Shown here piece by piece: positions 28,854 to 37,309 of a DNA stretch of 64,000 nucleotides. The position numbers and the translations under genes are program-made. The notes under the pieces are model-generated. The model was not told where the DNA came from. It made no database searches and saw nothing but the letters and a program-made list of their open reading frames with translations. Positions within the stretch are counted from its first letter, which is position 1; each line of letters opens with the position of its first letter. Origin of the DNA: Hyaloraphidium curvatum (taxonomy: Eukaryota; Monoblepharomycota; Hyaloraphidiomycetes; Hyaloraphidiales; Hyaloraphidiaceae); the NCBI GenBank assembly GCA_025558095.1, contig JAIVFI010000002.1:1054001-1118000 (forward strand), read 5' to 3'.

Positions 28854-30350
28854 ATGGCGGCCGAGATTGCCGCCGAGACGCTTGTGCCAATGTGCTGCAC
28901 GCCGGACGACGCACCGCCTGAGGCCTTCACGCCCCGCGAGTGGATCGCATTGTTCCCGGCCCCGGCCGTGCGCGCCCAGGGCTCGCTGGAGCCGCCGCCC
29001 GCCGACCCCGCGAAGCTGCTGCGGGCGGAATCGCCGCTCTCCCGGCGCGACCTCCTCGCTGCGGTCGGCGCCTCACCCGCGCTCGCGCTGCTCGTGCGTG
29101 CGCAGCTGTCCCTGGCGCCGTACGTCGTGCCCTACCACGGGTGGCGCGTCACGGCCTACTACGTCACGGGATTGGCGCTCCTGTCGGTGCAGTGGGCCTT
29201 TGTCGGCGACCTCGGCCGTTTCTCCACGGCGCAACTCGCCGTGGGCACCTTTGTGACCGCGCTGCACACCACGTTTGCCTTTGTCATCTTTGCTTTCTTT
29301 GCCGGGGTATTTACGAGGCGCATCGTGCTCCCCTCGGACCTCTCGGAGCACCCTTTCGCGGTCTTCGTGCGCTGGTCGCAGCTCTGCGACGAGGAGCCCG
29401 GTTCCCGCCTGCTGCGCCACGATCCCGCCGACGCACTGTGCCCGTGCCCCGCCGCGGGGTGCGCGGGCAAGCTGCTCGACCGGGCCGCGCTGCTTCGGGT
29501 GGTCGAGGTGGCCTCGCATATCTGCGTCGGGTTCCAGTTGTACTTCTTCATCTACCTCGTCATGCCCGCTGTGGCCTACGCGGCCTACAGCTGGACTTCC
29601 CCATGGGCCGCCACGCTGTGCGTTGCCAACGCTTTGCTGATCGCCGAAACCGTCATCCTCCAGGTCCTCGCCGGGGCGCGGCACAACGTCGCGACGATGC
29701 AGCTCACCCTGCGCCTGCATAAGCGGGCGTGCCGACTGGCCCTGGATGGCTTGCTCTCGCGGTACCGGGCCCTCGCCGCGGGCAGCCAATCCGGCCCGCA
29801 CCCCGTGCTGGTGGACGAGCCTTACCTCGCGCTGCAGGACTCCCTCGGGCCCACATGGCGCACGCGACTCCAAAGGGTGGCCTCCGGCCCGGTGTTCATC
29901 CTCACCCTCCCTCTGTACGCGCTGATCGTGGCCGCCGCGGGCATCGCCCTGGGCAACTGCATCCCCTTCGCCGCCGTCGGCGCCCTGATCATGGTGGCCT
30001 TCCTCGCCGCACTGGACCTCACCGTGTTCACCGCCAGCAACTCGCACGTGGCCGCCGTGGCGGAGCTCTTCGACGAGGCGCGGTCGGCCCTCCGCCGCGC
30101 GCGGTACGAGGCCGACGCCGCGGGCCCAGCGCCCTCGGTCGCGGCTCGGGAGCTCGGCGAGCACCACGACCGCCTCCTGTCGGCGTTTTCCCGCGCGCCC
30201 GAGGCGTTCTTTGCCCGCTTCATGGGGTTCAGGGTCGACGCCGCCGTGTCACGCAACGTGGCGGCGACCGCGATGACCCTGGCAATAGGGCTGTGGAGCA
30301 TCCTGCGCAGCTCGGGCGTCCGGCTGACCCTGTATACGACCTGTGGATGA
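28854..30350 (+). CDS. 7-TM gustatory-receptor-like protein, paralogue D (GRL-D)
   Basis: Single exon, 498 residues. FTPREWIALFP stands at residues 25-35. Predicted spans are near 98-118, 130-152, 216-242, 248-272, 342-365, 370-392 and 466-486. The cytosolic motif LLRHDPADALCPCPAAGCAG is at 186-205, the loop helix LRLHKRACRLALDGLLSRYR precedes TM5, and MGFRVDAAVSRNVAATAMTL leads into AIGLWSILRSSG in TM7. Closest in sequence to GRL-A. The last residues LTLYTTCG keep the family's near-terminal Cys. Role inferred from fold similarity to gustatory-type receptors is a ligand-gated channel in the plasma membrane; no ligand can be proposed. Confidence 0.8.
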   Translation: MAAEIAAETLVPMCCTPDDAPPEAFTPREWIALFPAPAVRAQGSLEPPPADPAKLLRAESPLSRRDLLAAVGASPALALLVRAQLSLAPYVVPYHGWRVTAYYVTGLALLSVQWAFVGDLGRFSTAQLAVGTFVTALHTTFAFVIFAFFAGVFTRRIVLPSDLSEHPFAVFVRWSQLCDEEPGSRLLRHDPADALCPCPAAGCAGKLLDRAALLRVVEVASHICVGFQLYFFIYLVMPAVAYAAYSWTSPWAATLCVANALLIAETVILQVLAGARHNVATMQLTLRLHKRACRLALDGLLSRYRALAAGSQSGPHPVLVDEPYLALQDSLGPTWRTRLQRVASGPVFILTLPLYALIVAAAGIALGNCIPFAAVGALIMVAFLAALDLTVFTASNSHVAAVAELFDEARSALRRARYEADAAGPAPSVAARELGEHHDRLLSAFSRAPEAFFARFMGFRVDAAVSRNVAATAMTLAIGLWSILRSSGVRLTLYTTCG

Positions 30351-30477
30351 GTTGTGTCATATCTACTAGTGGCCCTTGCAGGAGTGGACTCAAGGTCCTA
30401 TGGGGCCGGATGCTTCAGCTGGGGGACAGCTCATCGGCCAACAATGAATAGACTGATTCATTTATTTGAAAGCAGCT

Positions 30478-31809
30478 TCACCGAATGCACCGCCTGAACA
30501 GGTGCGCCGCCGGCATCTCGCGCTTGGCGATCGCCATCCGCACCCGATCCGCCTGCGCGCGCAGCGCCGCGGTGTCCTGCCCCGCCGCCTCGGCCCTCGC
30601 GATCGCGTCCTCGAGCTGGGCTTGGTACGCCTTGGCACCGGCCAGGTCCTCCTCGGCGCGCTCGCGGGCCGACATCCTCCCCATCCCGATCTGGTCCCGC
30701 TCCGGGTGCTCCACGGGCGGGTCCACGGCGATCGCGTTCTGCGCCGAGCCCCCGCCGGAAGCGGGCGGCGACCCGCCGAGGGGGCACGAGGCGCCGTCGG
30801 GGCTCCAGTAGGTCATGACGGCGTACCCGGCGTTGCCGCCGTAGCCCGAGGGCACGAGCATGGGGATCTGGTAGTCGCCCGTGCTGTACTTGATGCCTCC
30901 GAGCCCGGCGGCGGCGGGGGGGTTGATCGTGCCGGTGGGAACGAAGGCGTTGGCGCCGAGCTGGGGCTGCGGCGCCGGCAGGTTCGTGCTGAACAGCTGC
31001 CCGTTGGCCCCGGCCGATCCGCCGTTGCCGCCGCCGTACACGGGGTCGTAACCGGAGGGATCCGGGTTGTTGGTTGCCTGCCCCGTGCCCTGGCCGCCGC
31101 CGCCTCCGAAGCCCCCTCCGCAGCCCGCGGCGAGCTGGCCGCCCACGGAGCCGCCCGCGAGATTGTTGCCTCCGACGCCGCCCTGCACCTGCAAGCCGAG
31201 GTTGCGGGCGCCCGTGCCGCCCACGCCGGCCTTGCCGGGCATGGCGCCCTTGCCGGCGGCGCCCCATGCGAGGGGCCCGCTCGCCTCGCCGCCGCCGCCC
31301 CCGCGGTCGGCGTGCTGGTCGTTGGCGGTGCCGCCGCCGCCCCCCACGGAGCCGGCCCCGCCGCCTCCGCCCCCGCCGAGCGAGCATGGGTCCGAGTTGG
31401 GGGAGAAGAAGTTCGCCGGGTAGTACTCGGCCCCTCCGCCGCCGCCCCCGCCGACCGTGACGGTGACGACGTCTCCCGGCAGCGCGTAGAATGCCAGGGT
31501 GACGCGTCCGCCGTCGTTGCCCGTGGTGAGCGCCGCCGCCCCCCCGTCGCCGCCCCACGCATAGAATCGGTTGCCGCCGACCGTGACGGCCGTCGATCCG
31601 CCGCCGCCTCCCGCGCCGCCTCCGGCGCCCGAGCCGCCGCCGCCGCCGACGAGCGTGATGTTGAACGGCAGCGGCGCGGCCGAGGCGTCCAGCGTGGCCG
31701 AGAACTGCACGGGGATGTTGTTGACGCAGAGGAGCTGGGAGGCCGCGGCGGGCGAGGCCAAGAGAAGGGAGGACGCGGCGAGCGCGATGAGCGCGACGCG
31801 GCTGGGCAT
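30478..31809 (-). CDS. Secreted glycine-rich protein GRP3, right copy
   Basis: 443 residues, translated sequence identical to the left-arm copy at 21148-22479: signal peptide, NRFYAWGGDG core, GYGGNAGYAVMTYW module and coiled-coil tail. Its stop codon is at the inner edge of the repeat. The next upstream gene on the other side of the junction is GRL-D, which ends at 30350. Confidence 0.85.
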   Translation of the reverse strand: MPSRVALIALAASSLLLASPAAASQLLCVNNIPVQFSATLDASAAPLPFNITLVGGGGGSGAGGGAGGGGGSTAVTVGGNRFYAWGGDGGAAALTTGNDGGRVTLAFYALPGDVVTVTVGGGGGGGAEYYPANFFSPNSDPCSLGGGGGGGAGSVGGGGGTANDQHADRGGGGGEASGPLAWGAAGKGAMPGKAGVGGTGARNLGLQVQGGVGGNNLAGGSVGGQLAAGCGGGFGGGGGQGTGQATNNPDPSGYDPVYGGGNGGSAGANGQLFSTNLPAPQPQLGANAFVPTGTINPPAAAGLGGIKYSTGDYQIPMLVPSGYGGNAGYAVMTYWSPDGASCPLGGSPPASGGGSAQNAIAVDPPVEHPERDQIGMGRMSARERAEEDLAGAKAYQAQLEDAIARAEAAGQDTAALRAQADRVRMAIAKREMPAAHLFRRCIR

Positions 31810-31921
31810 GTTGTTGTTGGTGTTGGTTCGATATTGAGGTGAAGAAGGAGGTCCGCTCTGTGGCCTGAGTGCCGCTCAGGTCGTCGCAGGATGGTGCCGC
31901 CGACATCTGCAGAGGCACCGC

Positions 31922-31928
31922 ATATATA
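31922..31928 (-). promoter_or_regulatory. TATA box of GRP3 (right)
   Basis: Mirror of the TATATAT at 21029-21035, about 113 bases upstream of the ATG at 31809. Confidence 0.7.
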
Positions 31929-32553
31929 CGGCGCCGCGTAAAGTCGGAGATTTGGAGCGCATCGCGTTCTGGCGGGGATGGTGGAAGGTTCTGCTTCGCC
32001 ACGCACAGCACAGCCGGCTGGGCTCGGAGTTCTGACGGCCCAATGACGCGCGAATCCCATGCCCGGAGATCCTGTACTTTTCGCATCTTCATGAAATTCG
32101 GACTCGGATGGAATGCCGCCCGGTGACGGCAGTGTCGTGGGGGAATTCAATTGGTTTTCGGACCTGCAGAGGCACCTTTGATTCGGCGGAGCAAATGGGG
32201 AACGGAGCTCTGTTGGTCCAGAAATGTACTCCGAGGCTTGCATCAGCCAGCTCATCAGGAACTGCTCGCGGTCGCCTATCCGGCTCGGCCATAGTCCCGG
32301 GCCGCCTGTCGTCTGCCTCATGAAGACGGACGTCCACCCCCAGAGATCGGTGTCCCTCAATGACGGAGCGGACCCGAATTTCGGGCAAGCCCATCTGGAG
32401 GACGGCGGGAGCCCGAGATTGAGGACGATGCGGTAAGATTGGGGGCGGCTTCGTCCGCCAGAGTGATTTGCAGGAGACATGATTGGAAATGGACCCCGGG
32501 CATCAAGGACGGCAATCGACTCATTCAAGCAATTATCCATTTCGAGAGCCACT

Positions 32554-33543
32554 TTACAGCAGGCAGCTGACACCGTCCGGCGAGGCGTACTGGACGATGG
32601 CGTACCCGGCGTTCCCCCCGTAGCCGCCCTTCAGCGCGCCCTTGCCCGCATCGGCCGGCGCATCCAGCGAGCCCGTGGAGACGAAGCTCAGCGCCCCCTT
32701 GCCGCCGAGCAGCACCGAGGGGTAAAAGTACGACCCGCCGTCCGTGCCAAAGGACCCGCCGGGCATGCCCTGCTTGGCGCCCTTGGTGCCGCTGGGCGTG
32801 CCGCAACCGCCTCCCGAGCCGAAGCCCCCGCCCGAGCCGCCGTAGGCGTAGGCGAACGAGGCTTGCGAGTAGTTGCCGGTCGCGCCCTGCCCGCCCGTGC
32901 CCACGCCGGGTGCGCCGTAGCCGCCCTTCTCGAAGCCGCCGTTCGAGGCGTCGCCCGAGCCGCCGTTGCCGCCGTGGAACTCTCCGTTGCCGCCCTCCCC
33001 GCCGTTGCCCCCGTTCTTCCCGGTCGAGCCCCCGCCGCCACCGTATGCACCCGAGCCGCCGCCGCCGCCGGCATTGTCCTTGCTCCACCCGCCGCCCGCA
33101 CCGCCACCGCCTCCGACCTTGACGAAGAGGTACTGTCCCGCCGAGAGGGTGATTGTGCCCTTGACCACGGCGCCGTTGGCCCCGGGGTTGTCGCCCGACG
33201 CGCTCTTGCCCCCGGTCCCGCCGGCGGCGTAGCGCCGCGATCCCGACTTGCCGTCGGTGTCGGTCGGATCCGACGACACGGCGATGGCGGTCGACCCGCC
33301 GCCGCCTCCCGATCCGTGGCTGCCTCCGGCCCCGCCGCCGGCGCCGACGAGGGTGAAGGCGAGGGAGAGGTCCGCGTTGTAGGGGTTGGGCCGGGCGAGG
33401 TACGTGCGGATGTCCGTCGTGCAGGTCTTTGCCTGGCGGGCCGCGAGCGGCGCGGCCGCGGCGGTGCCGATGAGGGCGAGGCCGGCGAGGCCAAGCGCCA
33501 GGGCGCGGAGGGGGGACGCGTTGCGGCGCGTGTCGGTCGACAT
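32554..33543 (-). CDS. Secreted glycine-rich protein GRP2, right copy
   Basis: 329 residues. It differs from the left copy by a single residue seen in translation: NADLSLAFTL here against NADFSLAFTL on the left (one T/C change). The signal peptide, glycine-rich body and terminal SPDGVSCLL are the same. It is divergent from the right GRP1 copy. Confidence 0.85.
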   Translation of the reverse strand: MSTDTRRNASPLRALALGLAGLALIGTAAAAPLAARQAKTCTTDIRTYLARPNPYNADLSLAFTLVGAGGGAGGSHGSGGGGGSTAIAVSSDPTDTDGKSGSRRYAAGGTGGKSASGDNPGANGAVVKGTITLSAGQYLFVKVGGGGGAGGGWSKDNAGGGGGSGAYGGGGGSTGKNGGNGGEGGNGEFHGGNGGSGDASNGGFEKGGYGAPGVGTGGQGATGNYSQASFAYAYGGSGGGFGSGGGCGTPSGTKGAKQGMPGGSFGTDGGSYFYPSVLLGGKGALSFVSTGSLDAPADAGKGALKGGYGGNAGYAIVQYASPDGVSCLL

Positions 33544-33666
33544 TTTATCGGAGTGAAGTATGTATGAGAAGGTTGGAGTTGGAGTCGAGCGAGAATCGGA
33601 GAGAGTAGCTGGGTTGCTCTGTGTGTCCGTTGGCGCTGGTGATGGGGCCCCCTGCACCCGGCGCCA

Positions 33667-33673
33667 TTATATA
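33667..33673 (-). promoter_or_regulatory. TATA box of GRP2 (right)
   Basis: Mirror of the TATATAA at 19284-19290, about 124 bases upstream of the ATG at 33543. Confidence 0.7.
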
Positions 33674-33836
33674 CGCGTCGTGCGGGTTTTGGAGGTGGCG
33701 GCGGCGGAGCATTGCACGTTTCGGAGCAGTTCTCGCGACGGTTCTGGCGAGCACTCGCCGGGGTAATCCAATCCCTTGGCACAGCCCGCTCCGCCTCGCT
33801 TCCCGAACAGCGCGCTCTAAAACCCGGGAGACAAGG

Positions 33837-33843
33837 ATATATA
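33837..33843 (+). promoter_or_regulatory. TATA box of GRP1 (right)
   Basis: GATATATAGC on the plus strand, about 98 bases before the ATG at 33941. Confidence 0.7.
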
Positions 33844-33940
33844 GCTCCGCGATGGCTCGGAGCAGCAGGAATCACGCGCAGTCACAAAGAACCCGTGGAC
33901 TTTGCCAATACCGACGATTCATCCCATTCCGAAACGCGAC

Positions 33941-35296
33941 ATGTCGCCAACCGCAACCAACTCCAACGTCTCCCACCGCCGCCGCTCCGTGGCCTCGATC
34001 GCCGCCGCCCTCGTGGCCGGCCTCGCCCTGGCAACCCCGGCAGCCGCCCAGCAACAGGGCGTCCTTTGCATCAACAACGTCGTGACCACATTCAACGTCG
34101 CGCTTCCATCGTCGGCCGCGCCGCTCCCGTTCAACGTCACCCTCGTCGGAGGCGGAGGCGGGTCGGGGACCAAGCGCGGAGGGGGCGGAGGAGGGGGCTC
34201 AACGGCCATCACGGTCGGCCAGAACCGGTTCTACGCGTGGGGCGGCGAGGGCGCCAACGCGATGCCGGACACCGTGGGCGGCGACGGCGGCCGCGTCACG
34301 CTCGCCTTCACCGCGCTGCCCGGGGACGACATCGTCGTCAAGGTCGGGGGCGGAGGCGGAGGGGCCTCGGCGCAAACGGACTACAGGCCGCCCGGGGCCA
34401 GCGGCGACGTCGGCGCGGGCGGAGGCGGCGGGGCCGGAGCCATTGGCGGCGGAGGCGGCAGCGACGCGAGCGCCTTCGGCCACGGCATCAGCGGGGGCGG
34501 CGAGGCCGACGGCCCCATGCAGGCCGGTGCAGCGGGCGACGGCGCGACCCCGGGCCAGCCGGACGTGGGCGGGAAGGGCGGCTCGCTCAACGAGCAGGGC
34601 GGGCTCCCCGGCAACAGCAACACGGGCGGCTCGCAATGGAACATGGCCGCTGGCGGCGGGGCCGGCTACGGCTCGGGCGGCGGCCAGGGCGGGGGCGACA
34701 CCATGGACAACCAGGGCTCGCCGGCGACCAGGTTCTATGGCGGCGCCGGAGGAAGCGATGCGGGCGACGGCGTGTTCGCGCAGGACGGCCTCGAATCCCC
34801 AGCTCAGCTCGGTGCTGCCTCGATGGCACCCACCTGGACCATCAACCCGCCGGCGGCCGCAGGGCAAGGTGCCCCCATGAACTCGAGGGGCTACAGCGTC
34901 CTCCCTTCGGGCTACGGCGGGAACGCAGGCTACGCCGTGATCACCTACTGGAGCCCCGACGGCTCCAGCTGCCCCTACGGCGGCTCGGTGGCCCCCGCGA
35001 GCGCCTCCCTCGCACAGCAGTCGGCCGTCGCGGTCGACCCGCCGGTCGCCAACCCAGAGGAGGACCAGATCAGGGCGGCGAGGAGGGCGGCGGCCTACCG
35101 CGCTCTGGGGGCCGCTCAGAAGCAGCTGGCCGCCGCGAAGTTCAGCAGGGCACAGGCTCGGACTGCCCTGCTCGAGGCGCAAGAGGCCGGTGCAAACCAT
35201 CCGGAGCTGAGGGCCAAAGTGCACGGGCTGGAGGTCGAGATCGCGGCGATCGAGGGCGAGATCGTGCCGAGGCTCTCCAAGGAGCTCGTGGCCTGA
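33941..35296 (+). CDS. Secreted glycine-rich protein GRP1, right copy
   Basis: 451 residues, same architecture as the left copy. Nine substitutions are visible. Three are scattered (ALPSSAAP, WGGEGANA, APASASLA). Six are clustered in the coiled-coil tail (RRAAAY, ARTALLEAQEAGANHPELRA, VHGLEVE). This is the copy pair that shows where homogenisation between the arms stops. Confidence 0.85.
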   Translation: MSPTATNSNVSHRRRSVASIAAALVAGLALATPAAAQQQGVLCINNVVTTFNVALPSSAAPLPFNVTLVGGGGGSGTKRGGGGGGGSTAITVGQNRFYAWGGEGANAMPDTVGGDGGRVTLAFTALPGDDIVVKVGGGGGGASAQTDYRPPGASGDVGAGGGGGAGAIGGGGGSDASAFGHGISGGGEADGPMQAGAAGDGATPGQPDVGGKGGSLNEQGGLPGNSNTGGSQWNMAAGGGAGYGSGGGQGGGDTMDNQGSPATRFYGGAGGSDAGDGVFAQDGLESPAQLGAASMAPTWTINPPAAAGQGAPMNSRGYSVLPSGYGGNAGYAVITYWSPDGSSCPYGGSVAPASASLAQQSAVAVDPPVANPEEDQIRAARRAAAYRALGAAQKQLAAAKFSRAQARTALLEAQEAGANHPELRAKVHGLEVEIAAIEGEIVPRLSKELVA

Positions 35297-35393
35297 AACT
35301 TTGTAGTCTGTGGCGAGAACACAGTTTTTTACTGCCTATCAATGAGATTCGAAAGTTACTGCATGACGCTACTCGATGCCGCCGATCCACCAA

Positions 35394-36286
35394 TCACAGC
35401 TTCGCCTTCGACGCCCCCTTGGCGGTCTTGCCGCCCTCCCTATCCCACAGCGACCTGTACGTCTCCACGTTCTTGTTGGTCCCCGACACGCTCGCCCCGA
35501 AGATGCCGGGCGGCTTGCCGAGCTCCAGCTCGGCGATGACGTTGAGGTGCTGTGCGTCCGGCCCGTCGGCGAGGCGGATCGTGCGCACACCTGTCCACAT
35601 GCCCGAGAGTCCGCTGTCCTGGCTAACGCCGTGCGCGCCGTGCAGCTGGATGGCTTCGTCGAGGATCGACAGCGCCGCGCGCGGGGCCGCAACTTTGATC
35701 ATTGAGATGTACTTGCGCGCCTCCTTGAATCCCTTTTCGTCCGCAATGATCGCTGCTAAATAGCAAAGCTGACGGATCTGTGTGATGGCCAATCTCGCCT
35801 CGGCGACGGCACGTTTGACCGAGTCCTTCTCCGCAAGCAGGCCGCCGAACGCCGACCGGTGCTTGGCGCGGTGGATCATGCTTTCGAGCGCAATCTCGGC
35901 CAAGCCAACGGTGCGCATGGCGTGGTGGATGCGGCCCGGGCCGAGCCTGCCCTGCGCAATCTCGAACCCGCGGCCCTCGCCGAGCACTACGTTCTCCGCG
36001 GGCAGACCTACGCAGTCGAAAACCATCTCGGCGTGGTCGTGCGCGTGGCCAAACACGGCCATGGCGCGGAGTATCTTGACGCCGGGCCAGTCCATCGGGA
36101 CGATGATCATGGTCTGCCGCTTCTGGCCAGGTCCTTCGTCGCCCGAGCGGCCCAGCACCAGTGCAAACTTGCACTCGGGACGAATGGCTCCTGATATGTA
36201 CCATTTGTGGCCCCTGACGGAGTAAGTTCCGTCCGGCTGCCGCTCGATCCGGGTCGAAATTTGCGAGGCGTCCGAAGAGGCCACGC

Positions 36287-36320
<34 letters not shown>

Positions 36321-36779
36321 TCCGGCGAGCAGCGGCTCGAGGTACTTGGCCTTCTGCTCGGGCGACCCGAACTTGGCCAGCACCTCCATGTTGCCCGTGT
36401 CGGGCGCCGAGCAGTTCAGAGCTAGGTTGGCCAGCGGGAAGGCACCCAGAATCTCGGCCAGAGGCGCATACTCGAGGACCGAGAGCCGGGAAACCTCCTC
36501 CAGGAAGAGATTGAACAGGCCCCGCTTCTTCGCCTCGCCCTGGAGCTCCTTCAGGATCGGCGGCTGCGGCGTGTGAAGGTCGTCTGTGCCGAGCTGCTGC
36601 TTGAGCTCGCGGCGCTGGTCCGCGTACTTCTGGCGCGCCGGCAGCACGCGAGAAAACAGGAAGTTGACGAGGTCCTTGCGGACCTCGAAGAACCGCGGCG
36701 ACAGGCGTGCGCGGTGCGGCAGGAGCTCGTCCGGGAGGCCGTCGTCCGCGGACTTGAGCGCGAGCAGGGACTCGAGCAT
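35394..36779 (-). CDS. Acyl-CoA dehydrogenase, peroxisomal type (ACAD10/11-like)
   Basis: Single exon, 461 residues from MLESLLALKS; the frame is open a further 99 codons upstream, without recognisable content. Family blocks appear in order: PLAEILGAFPLANLALNCSA, the flavin motif CFAMTEPGVASSDASQI, GHKWYISGAIRPECKFALVLG, RLGPGRIHHAMRTVGLAE, AEARLAITQIRQLCYLAA, and the C-terminal QLHGAHGVSQDSGLS. It uses FAD to make the 2-enoyl-CoA. The protein ends SKAKL; a terminal AKL is a type-1 peroxisomal targeting signal, so it probably acts in peroxisomal beta-oxidation. Human ACAD11 is a related peroxisomal enzyme. The gene is divergent from the LRR-like gene at 37310 and converges with the right repeat arm. 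Confidence 0.9.
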
Positions 36780-37309
36780 CTTGTTCGGGATTCGCTGTCC
36801 GGGCGGCGCGCTACTCGTGGACGTCTCTACGGCGCGGTCTCGTCCGCTTTTGGGTGCGTTTCGCTTTTCAACAGATGCCTGAGCCGTGCAACGTTTCTCC
36901 GGTCCCCGGTCTGCGAGTGTCTCCCACTTCCCATCCCGTCCGCGGAAGCTATCGGAAGCCCGGGTGAGGACTGAGCTTGAGCTATTGTGATAACTTGCTA
37001 GCTCTACAGCTGAATTGTCATCGGCTGGAAGGGATAGCTCGATCGGGGTAGGATATGGCAACGGATGAGATGGCAATGGACCCCGAGTATGGCTCCTATA
37101 CTGAAGCGAGAAGGCAAGGCCCCTTGATTTCGTGCCGATTTCAGGGGATTGTTGTGGTGTACTGCGGAAGAAACGCCAATTAAGTCACCAGCGCACGCGG
37201 ACGAGCAGCGACTGCACAGTCACCAACCTGCGTGCGAACAAGTGAAAGACGGAGCGCGGGAAGGTGCTTCTTCCCTTCACCACACCCGCGTCGTCCGCAA
37301 CTCCACGCC

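Larger units (their letters stand above)
30467..35317 (-). repeat. Right arm of 4.85-kb inverted repeat
   Basis: Mirror of 17640-22490 by x to 52957 minus x. It carries GRP3, GRP2 and GRP1 in reverse order. Identity is essentially complete at the inner (GRP3) end and falls toward the outer end, where the last codons of GRP1 and the bases after its stop differ at many places. Confidence 0.92.

Noticed and set aside
17640-35317. Inverted repeat as a transposon with terminal inverted repeats
   Set aside because: The arms carry complete secreted-protein genes, and the spacer holds ordinary cellular genes. No transposase, target-site duplication or sharp outer end was seen.
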